Origin: CAWCWK01 sp963842125
GTDB taxonomy: Bacteria > Pseudomonadota > Alphaproteobacteria > Rhizobiales > CAWCWK01
Direction of reading: 5' to 3'
Length of the DNA: 64,000 nt
NCBI GenBank assembly: GCA_963842125.1
Contig: CAWJFE010000005.1
Location: 1,488,001 to 1,552,000, forward strand
Shown: piece by piece, positions 1 to 9,067 of the stretch
How the letters are laid out: every line of letters starts with the position of its first letter
Numbering within the stretch: the stretch's first letter is position 1
Notes under the pieces: model-generated
Databases searched by the model: none
Told to the model about the DNA's origin: nothing
The model's input: the letters and a program-made list of their open reading frames with translations, nothing else
Translations under genes and position numbers: made by a program

Positions 1-1440
<1,440 letters not shown>

Positions 1441-1552
1441 CGTTGGTCGGTATCGCCGTGAGGTAAGCGCCATGGCACGCCATTAAGCGTCTTCGAGGCT
1501 TTCGCTCGCATTCCGACTCATCCGCCCGCAAAATCGTGTCGCAACGGCACAC

Positions 1553-3523
1553 ATGCGCGCGGATACGATGACGAACCGTTTACCATACCGGACCGACCAT
1601 CGACCCGAGATCGACGGCCTGCGGGCCTTGGCCGTCCTGCCGGTCATCCTCTTTCACGCCGGCGTGCCCGGGTTTGGCGGAGGCTATGTGGGGGTCGACG
1701 TCTTCTTCGTCATCTCCGGCTATCTCATCACGCGGCTCATCCTCGCGGATCTGGAAGCCGGCCGCTTCTCGCTCCTGTCGTTCTACGAGCGGCGGGCCCG
1801 GCGCATCCTGCCAGCTCTCTTCGTCATGATCCTCGCCTGCATCCCGTTCGCGATGTTGTGGATGCTGCCGGCGGAATTCAAGGACTTCTCGCAAAGCCTT
1901 ATCGCCGTTTCCCTTTTCGCGTCCAACGTCCTCTTCTGGCGTGAGACTGACTACTTCTCGACCGCTGCCGAGGAGAAGCCGCTTCTCCACACTTGGAGCC
2001 TGGCGGTCGAGGAGCAGTACTACCTCCTCTTCCCGCTCTTCCTCATTCTGGCCTGGCGGTTCGGGCGCGATCCGGTCTTCTACGTAACTGCCGCCCTCGC
2101 CCTCGTCAGCTTCGCCCTGGCGGAGCTAGGCGCGCGATACGCGCCCGACGCGACGTTCTACCTGCCGCACGGTCGAGCGTGGGAATTGCTCGCCGGATCA
2201 CTCTGCGCCTTTGCCCAGCCTCGTCTTCGCAGCCGCGCATATGACGGTCTCGCCGCGCTCGGCATCGCCCTCATCGTCGGCGCGGTCATGCTCTTCGACA
2301 GCGCGACGCCCATGCCGTCGGCCTACGCCTTGGCGCCGGTGGGAGGAGCAGCTCTCGTCATCCTCTTCGCACGCTCGGACACGTTCAGCGGACGGGCTCT
2401 CGGGACGCCGATCCTCGTCGGCATCGGCCTTATCAGCTACAGCGCCTATCTCTACCACTACCCCATCTTCGCCTTCGCCCGCCTTCGTGGCCTCCCGGTA
2501 GACTCTCTTGCATTCATGCTGGCGCTCAGCGTCTTCGCGCTAGTAGTGGGTTGGATGAGTTGGCGGTTCGTCGAGCGACCGTTCCGCTACGAAGCCGGCC
2601 GTTCGACCAAACCGCTGCTGCCCGGCCGCACGCCCGTCCTCGCGGCCTCGGGTGCCTTCGCCGCCCTCATTCTCTCGCTGGGCTTCGTCGGCAGTAGTAC
2701 GGATATCCGCTACGACCGCTTTTCACCCGACATCGCATCGCTCCTGCGCGGCTATGACGATTTCCGTCCCGCGATGAAGGCCTACGGTCTCGGAACCTGC
2801 TTCATCGACTACCATCAGACGGCCGATACGCTTGTCGACAACGATTGCCTTGCCCCCACCGCTCCCGGCACACGGCGCGTCGTCCTCTTCGGAGACAGTC
2901 TCGCCGCCCACCTGAGCCTCGGCCTCGAGGAGGCGCTCGCCGACCGTCCGGTAACCTTCTCGCAATATACAGGCACCGAATGCGCCCCCCTCCGCCACGC
3001 CAACCTCATGCCGCGCTGCGCGGATCTCTACGACCGTTTTCTGGCTGACGCGGCCCGCGCAGGGCCATCGACGATCATCCTCTCGGGCAACTGGCGTGTC
3101 ATCGAGGCCGAAGCCGGCGAAACCGTATTCAAGGCGCTGCTGACCTCGACGGTCTCGCGCCTTGAATCGGCCGGACATGAGGTCGTCCTTGTGGCGCAGA
3201 CGCCATCCTACGAATCCGGGGGTTGGTTGCGGGAGATCGCGATACGCGGCAGCGTCGAAGAGATCGATCGCTCGATCTCGGACGACTTCAGACCGGCCAA
3301 TGCCGTCCTGCGACGGTTCGCCGAAGCGCGAGGCACCGCGCTCGTCGATCTGACGTCCTATCTTTGCGAAGCCGATAGCCTCGACTGCGCCGTCACTGTC
3401 GATGGCACGATGGTCTACACCGACCGGATGCACGTGACGCCCGATATCTCGCGGTTCTACGGCCGCGTGATTGCCGACGTCGTGTTCCGGGTCGAAGGCC
3501 TTGCGCTGAACGGCGCGTCATAG
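1553..3523 (+). CDS. acyltransferase 3 family protein with C-terminal SGNH domain (OafA/YrhL type)
   Basis: This is a two-domain membrane acyltransferase of 656 residues that probably O-acetylates a cell-surface polysaccharide or peptidoglycan-linked sugar. The first 360 or so residues form the acyltransferase-3 domain with about ten membrane segments. The family signature IDGLRALAVLPVILFHAG carries the likely catalytic histidine, and VDVFFVISGYLI follows. The C-terminal third is a periplasmic SGNH hydrolase-like domain with the GDS nucleophile block near residue 448 and a DRMH block near residue 626. An alternative ATG at 1568 would remove five residues, and neither start has a strong ribosome site. 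The gene ends convergently with the GST gene, overlapping it by six bases. The acceptor substrate cannot be read from the sequence. Confidence 0.9.
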   Translation: MRADTMTNRLPYRTDHRPEIDGLRALAVLPVILFHAGVPGFGGGYVGVDVFFVISGYLITRLILADLEAGRFSLLSFYERRARRILPALFVMILACIPFAMLWMLPAEFKDFSQSLIAVSLFASNVLFWRETDYFSTAAEEKPLLHTWSLAVEEQYYLLFPLFLILAWRFGRDPVFYVTAALALVSFALAELGARYAPDATFYLPHGRAWELLAGSLCAFAQPRLRSRAYDGLAALGIALIVGAVMLFDSATPMPSAYALAPVGGAALVILFARSDTFSGRALGTPILVGIGLISYSAYLYHYPIFAFARLRGLPVDSLAFMLALSVFALVVGWMSWRFVERPFRYEAGRSTKPLLPGRTPVLAASGAFAALILSLGFVGSSTDIRYDRFSPDIASLLRGYDDFRPAMKAYGLGTCFIDYHQTADTLVDNDCLAPTAPGTRRVVLFGDSLAAHLSLGLEEALADRPVTFSQYTGTECAPLRHANLMPRCADLYDRFLADAARAGPSTIILSGNWRVIEAEAGETVFKALLTSTVSRLESAGHEVVLVAQTPSYESGGWLREIAIRGSVEEIDRSISDDFRPANAVLRRFAEARGTALVDLTSYLCEADSLDCAVTVDGTMVYTDRMHVTPDISRFYGRVIADVVFRVEGLALNGAS

Positions 3524-4162
3524 ATCGGAGCGCGCGATCACCCACTCCTCGTTCCGCGCAGCCTCGGTCCAATCGCGCATCGCGGGGTGAGCGAGGACGG
3601 CGTCGATATAAGGCCCGGCGACATCGTCTTCGGCCAGACCATACGTCCGGAACCGCGTGCAGACCGGCGCATACATCGCGTCCGCGATCGTGAAGGCGCC
3701 GAAGAGGAAGGGTCCGCCGGCGCCGTAGAGCGCGCGGCACTCGCGCCAGACCGTCTTGATCCTGTCGATGTCCTTGGTAACGGCTGGCGAAGCCCCATAG
3801 GCGCTGCGCCGTCGGATGTTCATCGGGCATTCCGAGCGCAGAGCCGAGAAGCCCGCGTGCATCTCGGCGGCGACAGAACGGGCGACGGCGCGCGCATCCG
3901 CATCGGCAGGCCACAGCCCGGCCTCGGGGGTCAGTTCGGCGACCCGTTCGCAGATCGCCAGGGTATCCCACACCGTCAGATCGCCGTCGCGGAGGACCGG
4001 CACGAGGCCGCTCGGGCTTTCCTCCGACAGCCGGCGCGCGGTGTCGTCCTGGTCGAGGGGTATCAGCACCTCCTCGAAGGCGAGCCCGGCATGGCGCATC
4101 GCTATCCAGGGGCGAAGGGACCACGACGAGTAGTTCTTGTTACCGATGACGAGGGAGAGCAT
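3518..4162 (-). CDS. glutathione S-transferase family protein
   Basis: The 214-residue product has the thioredoxin-like N-terminal GST fold. GNKNYSSWSLRPW is at the N-terminus, the cis-proline segment GLVPVLRDG follows, and WDTLAICERVAEL matches the glutathione-binding region. A helical C-terminal domain follows. It is cytoplasmic and probably conjugates or reduces small electrophiles, but the substrate is unknown. The start ATG at 4162 was chosen because the GST fold begins directly there and it shares one base with the TGA of the upstream transporter, which implies translational coupling. Its 3' end overlaps the acyltransferase gene tail to tail. Confidence 0.9.
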   Translation of the reverse strand: MLSLVIGNKNYSSWSLRPWIAMRHAGLAFEEVLIPLDQDDTARRLSEESPSGLVPVLRDGDLTVWDTLAICERVAELTPEAGLWPADADARAVARSVAAEMHAGFSALRSECPMNIRRRSAYGASPAVTKDIDRIKTVWRECRALYGAGGPFLFGAFTIADAMYAPVCTRFRTYGLAEDDVAGPYIDAVLAHPAMRDWTEAARNEEWVIARSDL

Positions 4163-5067
4163 CAGGCCGGACCTTTCGGTGGGATGGGTTTGCCGCCGGT
4201 GTTGACCATGACGACGCCGATGGCAACCAGGACCATGCCCGCTATGGCGAGCGGCCCCAACGTCTCGCCGAACATGAGCCATGCGATGAGCGCGGCCACC
4301 GGCGGAACGAGGAAGAAAAGCGACGCGACGTTCGCCGCTTCTCCCGTCTTGATGAGCGCGTAAAGAAGGCTGACCGCACCGATGGAGAGAACGAAGGTCA
4401 GCCAGACGAGACCGAAGACGAAGGACCCGGACCATTCGACGACGCCGGTCTCGAACGCCATCGCCAGCGTCAGGCAGGCGACACCGGAGGCGGCGTATTG
4501 GATGGCCGCGCCGGAGACGATCGACACGCCGGAGACGAACCGCTTCTGGTAAACGGTTCCGAGCGCGATGCCGAAGAGCGCGAGGACGCAGAAGCCGATG
4601 CTCGCGAGCGTGCCCACCCCCTCGCCGAGTTTCTCGGTGACGAAGACGACGATACCGATTGCGCCAAGCGTCAGCCCGGCCCATTTGCGCGGCGTCACGC
4701 TCTCACCGAGCATCGGACCGGCCAGCGCGGCGGTCAGCATCGGCTGCGCACCGACGATGAGGGCCGAGGCGCCCGCTTCCAGCCCCGCGCGGACAGCGAC
4801 GAAGACCCCGCCGAGATAGACGGCGTGGATGAGGAGACCGGCCGCGACTGTATGCGCAACCGTGCGGGCGTCCTTCGGCCACGCAGTGCGAAGGCTAACG
4901 GCAAGACCGAACATGAGGATGGCGGCGAGGCCGAAGCGGATGGCGAGAAACGTCATCGGCTCGGCATACGGCATGGTCAGGCGGGCACCGATGAACCCGG
5001 TCGACCAGAGGACCACGAAAACGAACGGGGCGACCACGATGGCCGCCCGCACCAGACCTGATGGCAT
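4162..5067 (-). CDS. EamA/DMT family transporter
   Basis: This is a 301-residue inner-membrane protein with about ten hydrophobic helices in two EamA repeats. The first begins with WSTGFIGARLTMPYAEPMTFLAIRFGLAA and ends near VTEKLGEG, and the second ends near VNTGG. Members of this family export metabolites or amino acids, and the substrate cannot be deduced here. The gene is followed without spacing by the GST gene (TGATG junction), so the two are probably one transcript that may serve efflux or detoxification. That joint role is inference only. Confidence 0.85.
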   Translation of the reverse strand: MPSGLVRAAIVVAPFVFVVLWSTGFIGARLTMPYAEPMTFLAIRFGLAAILMFGLAVSLRTAWPKDARTVAHTVAAGLLIHAVYLGGVFVAVRAGLEAGASALIVGAQPMLTAALAGPMLGESVTPRKWAGLTLGAIGIVVFVTEKLGEGVGTLASIGFCVLALFGIALGTVYQKRFVSGVSIVSGAAIQYAASGVACLTLAMAFETGVVEWSGSFVFGLVWLTFVLSIGAVSLLYALIKTGEAANVASLFFLVPPVAALIAWLMFGETLGPLAIAGMVLVAIGVVMVNTGGKPIPPKGPA

Positions 5068-5157
5068 GACGGCCCCTTCGTCTCCCGCTTCGCACGAGCA
5101 CGCTGTTCAACACGCGTGCCGATGCGTGGCAAGGACGAAGGGGCGAAGGCGAGTGTC

Positions 5158-5508
5158 CTAGTCGACCGGAACGATGACCGTATCCGTCGAATCGGGAACC
5201 GTACCCGTCACGACGGGATCGGCTTCCTCGATGATCACGGGTGCGGTGGCCAGCTCGCCATCCTCGACTTCGGGGCCGGTGAAGAGCGCGCTCAAAAGCG
5301 CAAGTCCGAGGATCACGGCGGCGCCGATCAGCGCGATGCGGCCCCAGCTATTGTTGCGGCGCGGCTCGCCTGCGGGCGTAGCATGGGCATCGCGGAGGGG
5401 GTCATTCGCACGATCGACGTAGAGATCGTCCGTCGGGCGAACATCGGCATGCGGGTCCGTCGCCGCCTTGTGTGTCGGATCGGGATCGTTGTAGCGGGGG
5501 TCGGCCAT
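5158..5508 (-). CDS. small single-pass membrane protein, unknown function
   Basis: The product has 116 residues. The first 50 or so are hydrophilic, rich in Asp, Pro and Arg. One transmembrane helix follows (RIALIGAAVILGLALLSALF, about residues 54-74). The last 40 residues form an acidic, Val/Thr/Asp-rich tail. Topology is probably N-in with a short periplasmic tail. The ATG at 5508 is preceded by GGAG eight bases upstream, which fixes the start well inside the longer open frame. A second small membrane protein gene lies just upstream on the same strand. I do not recognise a family. Confidence 0.7.
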   Translation of the reverse strand: MADPRYNDPDPTHKAATDPHADVRPTDDLYVDRANDPLRDAHATPAGEPRRNNSWGRIALIGAAVILGLALLSALFTGPEVEDGELATAPVIIEEADPVVTGTVPDSTDTVIVPVD

Positions 5509-5635
5509 GTATTTACTCCGTACGCGGGGACCGGGCGGGTTGCTCGGTCGACGGGGCCAAAACGAGCCACCGGCGCAGGAGTTCCGATCTGGAACGGATC
5601 GAACGGCGAAAGGCCGAAGCGCGCTACGGCGAGCG

Positions 5636-5767
5636 CTACTGCGCGGCCGCGATGGCGACCGACGAATCGAAGCCGCCGAAGAGATAGGTAAGTACGATCG
5701 CCGCGGCGAACGCAGCGAGCGTCCATGTGGCCGTGCCCCAGCAGGCCGGCTTGTCGTCAAAATCCAT
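5636..5767 (-). CDS. 43-residue membrane protein, unknown function
   Basis: This short gene is easily missed. ATG at 5767 is preceded by an AGGAG ribosome site nine bases upstream, and the frame stops at TAG 5636-5638. The peptide begins MDFDDKPACWG and carries one hydrophobic helix (TLAAFAAAIVLTYLF), ending FDSSVAIAAAQ. That is the layout of a single-span small membrane protein. It lies 127 bases upstream of another small membrane protein on the same strand and downstream of a full CtrA-type site. The good ribosome site and membrane helix support it, but no homologue is recognised. Confidence 0.6.
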   Translation of the reverse strand: MDFDDKPACWGTATWTLAAFAAAIVLTYLFGGFDSSVAIAAAQ

Positions 5768-5898
5768 TCGAAGAAACTCCTGGATCAGGCGTCCGCATCT
5801 GTGGGTTGGTTTACGTCGTTAAACAAAGCGGCCGAAGGATGGCAAACGGCCGGCTCGGTTAACGAAACACCAACGGGGAACACCCTGTCGCGGGATCG

Positions 5899-5913
5899 TT
5901 AACAACGTCTTAA
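5899..5913. promoter_or_regulatory. candidate CtrA binding site (TTAA-N7-TTAA)
   Basis: The two TTAA half-sites at 5899-5902 and 5910-5913 are separated by exactly seven bases, as in the alphaproteobacterial CtrA consensus. The site is nearly symmetric and lies between the 43-residue membrane protein gene (132 bases away, minus strand) and the DUF3253 gene (110 bases away, plus strand), so it could serve either. Further single TTAA half-sites occur at 5819 and 5859. Confidence 0.45.
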
Positions 5914-6023
5914 ACGTCGATGCAAGCGGTATCTGGGACTTCCCCCCACGGATTGTGTCGGTAGGGTTACAGCGCGCGAGAAACGCGGCCGGCGAAGACC
6001 GTCGGACGATAGGTAAGGGTCCG

Positions 6024-6323
6024 ATGGACAATGAAAACGCGGCCGAGGCCATGGACGCTCTTCTCCACGAACAGCGCGACAGACGCGGACCCGGCGCGTC
6101 GATCTGCCCGACACAGGTCGCGCGCCGACTCGCCGAAAGCGCGGGCGAACCGGACCGCTGGCGCCGTCATCTTCCGGAGGTGAAGCGAAGCGCGATCGAG
6201 TCGATGAAGAACGGCACGGTCGCCATCACGCGAAAGGGGAAGCCGGTCGATCCCGACGACTTCAAAGGCATTTACCGACTGGCGCTGCCTCCGGTCGGCC
6301 CGGGCCAAAGCGAAGACGTGTAG
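6024..6323 (+). CDS. DUF3253 domain protein
   Basis: The 99-residue product matches the DUF3253 pattern: a helix with ALLHEQ, then ICPTQVARRLAE, then WRRHLPEVKRSA, and finally the strand pair VAITRKGKPVDPDDFKGIYRLAL. The shape resembles a small winged-helix domain, but the function of the family is not established. The ATG at 6024 was chosen because a GGTAAGGG stretch precedes it and the domain begins there. The longer in-frame extension upstream has no family similarity. The 3' end lies over the out-of-frame tail of the YdcF-family gene on the other strand. Confidence 0.8.
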   Translation: MDNENAAEAMDALLHEQRDRRGPGASICPTQVARRLAESAGEPDRWRRHLPEVKRSAIESMKNGTVAITRKGKPVDPDDFKGIYRLALPPVGPGQSEDV

Positions 6324-7104
6324 CCGGCTAGCCGGTAGGCTAGCAGGCCGATCCACTCTCTTACGCCGATGTCCAGTAGAGTCAGAGCCTTGGACACGGG
6401 CGCGAGGCCACTTCCTCCCAAAGGCAGCGATAGTCGATGGGGTAGGCGACGAGGTCGAACCCAGCGGCCCGATAGCTACCGACCGCTCGAGGCATATGGA
6501 AGGCGGACGTGACGAGCAGCCAGCGGCCACCCGGCATCCCCGCCCGTGCGACCAGTTCGCGGGTGTATGCCGCATTCTCGTGCGTGTTGCGCGAGCGGGT
6601 CTCTAATTGGAGGCGGCCTCCATCGAGGCCCATTTCAGTAAGAAGGTCGGCTACCGCTTCCGCCTCCGAGAGATCCGAAGGGTGGAGGGCACCTTGACCG
6701 CCCGAGAAGATGATCGGTGTGTCCGGCCTCGCGGCCGCGAGCGACACGAGGGTGGTGATGCGGTCGGCGGCATCGTTCAGCTGCGTTTGGCGCCGCTGCT
6801 CCGTCCTTCGAATGTCGAGCGCGCCGCCGAGGACGATGATGCCGGCGAGATCGTCCGGGAGGTCGTCATACGCGATTGTCGGGAACCGGTCCTCGACCAT
6901 CGCGAGCGGCATCTGGCCGAGAGGCGTGCTCGCAAGGCCTAGCGCGACGACGCAAAGAGACAGCGGAACGCGAGCCGGTGCGATAGCTCGGGGCCGATAT
7001 GCAGCGGCCCATGTCAGCCATGCGGTCGCGATCAGCAGGCCCAGCACCAACGCGTTCGAGGGGGCAAGCACGAACCAGAAGACCTTCGAAGCGACAAAGA
7101 ACAT
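6272..7104 (-). pseudogene. YdcF/SanA/ElyC family (DUF218) membrane protein, frameshifted near its C-terminus
   Basis: ATG at 7104 follows a GGAG site at the right distance. The frame gives two N-terminal membrane helices, then the DUF218 core: GIIVLGGA, IIFSGGQGA, the RSRNTHENA block and LLVTSAFHMPRAV, up to YPIDYR. After this, near base 6425, the frame runs into 15 unrelated residues and a TGA at 6382. One base shifted, the same strand continues as a plausible family C-terminus (GVREWIGLLAYRLAGYTS, then LWPGP) to a TAA at 6272-6274. A one-base deletion, or a sequencing error, explains this. Unshifted, the product would be about 277 residues. Family members are linked to envelope maintenance and cyclic enterobacterial common antigen or similar lipid carriers. 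The main part alone is 240 residues. Confidence 0.8.
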
Positions 7105-7232
7105 CGAAGTCTCCAAACTGTGCAAAAGTGCACCGATGTGACGCAAAAATGAGAATTGTGCAGCCAATAACGCACACTAGATATCTCGTCGAACCCGGGC
7201 ACGGCCCGTGCAATCGAACAGCGAGACATCCG

Positions 7233-8201
7233 ATGGCCTCCACCGACACTACCGCCCCCAGCGCGGGGCTCCACCACATCACCGCGATCTGCGGCGATCC
7301 TGCGGCCAACGCGCGGTTCTACACGCGCGAACTTGGCCTGAGGCTGGTCAAGAGGACGGTCAACTTCGACGATCCCGGCACGTATCACCTCTACTACGGC
7401 GACGAGACCGGCACTCCGGGTTCGGCCCTCACCTTCTTCCCGTTCCGCGGCGTTCCGCGCGGTCGGCACGGCGTAGGGTCGGCCGTCGAGATTGGTTTCG
7501 CGGTGCCCAAACTGTCGATCGCCTATTGGATGGAGCGTCTGTCGGCCCGCAACATTCCGCACGACAAGTTAGCCGACCGGTTCGGCGAGAGCGTCATTCG
7601 CTTCGCCGATCCGGACGGTTTGGCGATCGAGATCGTCGGGACGGACTGGGCCGGCGTCCTGCCCGGCTGGACGAATGCGGAGGCAGGAGCAGACCAGGTT
7701 CCCGCCGAGCATGCCGTTCGCGGTTTCGCCGGCGTCTCGCTCTGGGTCCGGCAGGCCGACGCGACCGCTCGGGTGCTGACCGAGGCGTTCGGCTACGAGA
7801 CGGTCGGCGAGGAAGCCGGTCTCATTCGCTACCGCGCCGGAGGTGCGGATGGGCTTGGTCCGGTCGTCGACGTGAAGGTGATGTCCGATGCGGCCGCTGA
7901 GCGGCAGGGCACTGGCACGATCCACCACATTGCCTTTCGGGCCGACGACGACGCGCACGAAATGGCCCTACGTCGCAAGGTCTTGGCGCTTGGTCTTCAG
8001 CCGACGCCGCAGATCGACCGGACGTATTTCCATTCGGTCTACTTCCGCGAACCGTCCGGCATTCTCTTCGAGATCGCGACGGATGCGCCCGGTTTTACGC
8101 TCGATGAGGACGAGGCGAGCCTCGGGCAGGCGCTGAAGCTGCCGCCGCAATACGAGGCGCACCGCGCGGAAATCGAAGCGGCCCTGCCGGTCCTGAACTG
8201 A
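7233..8201 (+). CDS. ring-cleaving dioxygenase, two-domain glyoxalase fold (MhqO-like)
   Basis: The 322-residue protein has two VOC (vicinal oxygen chelate) modules. The first starts with GLHHITAICGDP and contains RTVNFDDPGTYHLYYGD. The second includes TGTIHHIAFRADDD and ends with the SGILFEIATDAPGF strand. The metal ligands of the family are present: His in HHIT, His in HHIAF and Glu in FEIA. Relatives include the MhqO/MhqA group, which acts on hydroquinones and catechol-like electrophiles. The neighbouring gene encodes an MhqD-like hydrolase 10 bases downstream, so the two are probably one operon for quinone or aromatic stress. The ATG at 7233 is the start of family similarity; its ribosome site is weak. 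Confidence 0.85.
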   Translation: MASTDTTAPSAGLHHITAICGDPAANARFYTRELGLRLVKRTVNFDDPGTYHLYYGDETGTPGSALTFFPFRGVPRGRHGVGSAVEIGFAVPKLSIAYWMERLSARNIPHDKLADRFGESVIRFADPDGLAIEIVGTDWAGVLPGWTNAEAGADQVPAEHAVRGFAGVSLWVRQADATARVLTEAFGYETVGEEAGLIRYRAGGADGLGPVVDVKVMSDAAAERQGTGTIHHIAFRADDDAHEMALRRKVLALGLQPTPQIDRTYFHSVYFREPSGILFEIATDAPGFTLDEDEASLGQALKLPPQYEAHRAEIEAALPVLN

Positions 8202-8211
8202 GGAGGCGACG

Positions 8212-8841
8212 ATGAAAGACAGTAGCGGATCGTCCGGCTCTCTTGGGTCGCATACCTTCGAGGCCGGCAGTTCGCCGGCCCTCCTGCTGCTGCACGGCAC
8301 GGGCGGTGACGAGCACGACCTCGTCCCGCTCGGCCGGATGGTAGCACCCGGTCGCGCGCTTTTCAGCCCGCGCGGCAGGGTGTTGGAGAACGGGATGCCT
8401 CGGTTCTTCCGTCGGCTCGGCGAAGGCGTCTTCGACGAGGAAGACGTTGCCCGGCGCGCCGATGAACTAGCTGAAACCGTGCTCGCTGCCGGCGAGGCCT
8501 ACGGGTTCGAGCGCCCGATCGCTTTCGGGTTCTCGAACGGCGCGAATATCGCCGCCGCCGTTCTCGCGCGCAGGCCCGACGTACTCGGCGGAGCGATCCT
8601 CGTCAGAGCCCAGGCGCCCTTCCGGGAGATGCCGTCATACGAGACGAATTTGCCTATTCTGCTCCTCAACGGGCGGGACGACCCGCTGATATCGCTCGCG
8701 GAGGCCAACAAGTTGAACGACAGTCTGTCATCGGCGGGTGCGCGGGTGGATCGGCACGTCCTCGATGCAGGGCACGGGCTCATCCAGCAGGATGTCGATC
8801 TCGCCCGTGATTGGCTGAGAGCTCTCCAGGGCGACGGATGA
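8212..8841 (+). CDS. alpha/beta hydrolase of the phospholipase/carboxylesterase family (MhqD-like)
   Basis: The 209-residue cytoplasmic hydrolase has the oxyanion motif LLLLHGTGGDEHDL, the nucleophile elbow GFSNGAN with serine near residue 104, the acid in LLNGRDDPL and the catalytic His in DAGHGL. ATG at 8212 has a strong GGAGG site five bases upstream. It lies 10 bases after the dioxygenase gene. The same pairing of dioxygenase and hydrolase occurs in the Bacillus mhq genes for quinone resistance. The substrate is inferred from context only. Confidence 0.85.
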   Translation: MKDSSGSSGSLGSHTFEAGSSPALLLLHGTGGDEHDLVPLGRMVAPGRALFSPRGRVLENGMPRFFRRLGEGVFDEEDVARRADELAETVLAAGEAYGFERPIAFGFSNGANIAAAVLARRPDVLGGAILVRAQAPFREMPSYETNLPILLLNGRDDPLISLAEANKLNDSLSSAGARVDRHVLDAGHGLIQQDVDLARDWLRALQGDG

Positions 8842-8842
8842 C

Positions 8843-8884
8843 GGGCGGCTTCGGCGGGATATGTACCCGTCGCCGGAGCCGCCC
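8843..8884 (+). terminator. strong hairpin after the hydrolase gene, no T-run
   Basis: Immediately after the hydrolase stop codon, a GC-rich arm beginning GGGCGGCT pairs with an arm ending AGCCGCCC around a short loop containing ATATGTA, with a small bulge. No run of T follows on the plus strand, so it may stabilise the transcript end or be a weak or Rho-aided terminator. Confidence 0.4.
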
Positions 8885-9067
8885 TCACGCCTACGGCGCT
8901 CAGAGGTCACTGCACCTTCGACCACGTTTGCCAGAGGTTGCAAACGGCACACGAAGCGTTTGACCGGCCCATTTCGACGTAGCGGTTGAGAACCCCGCGC
9001 CACATCCGTAAGGATGAGTACCAAGACCCGATCCGCACGCATGACCCCGGCCCGGAGGAGGCGCCTG

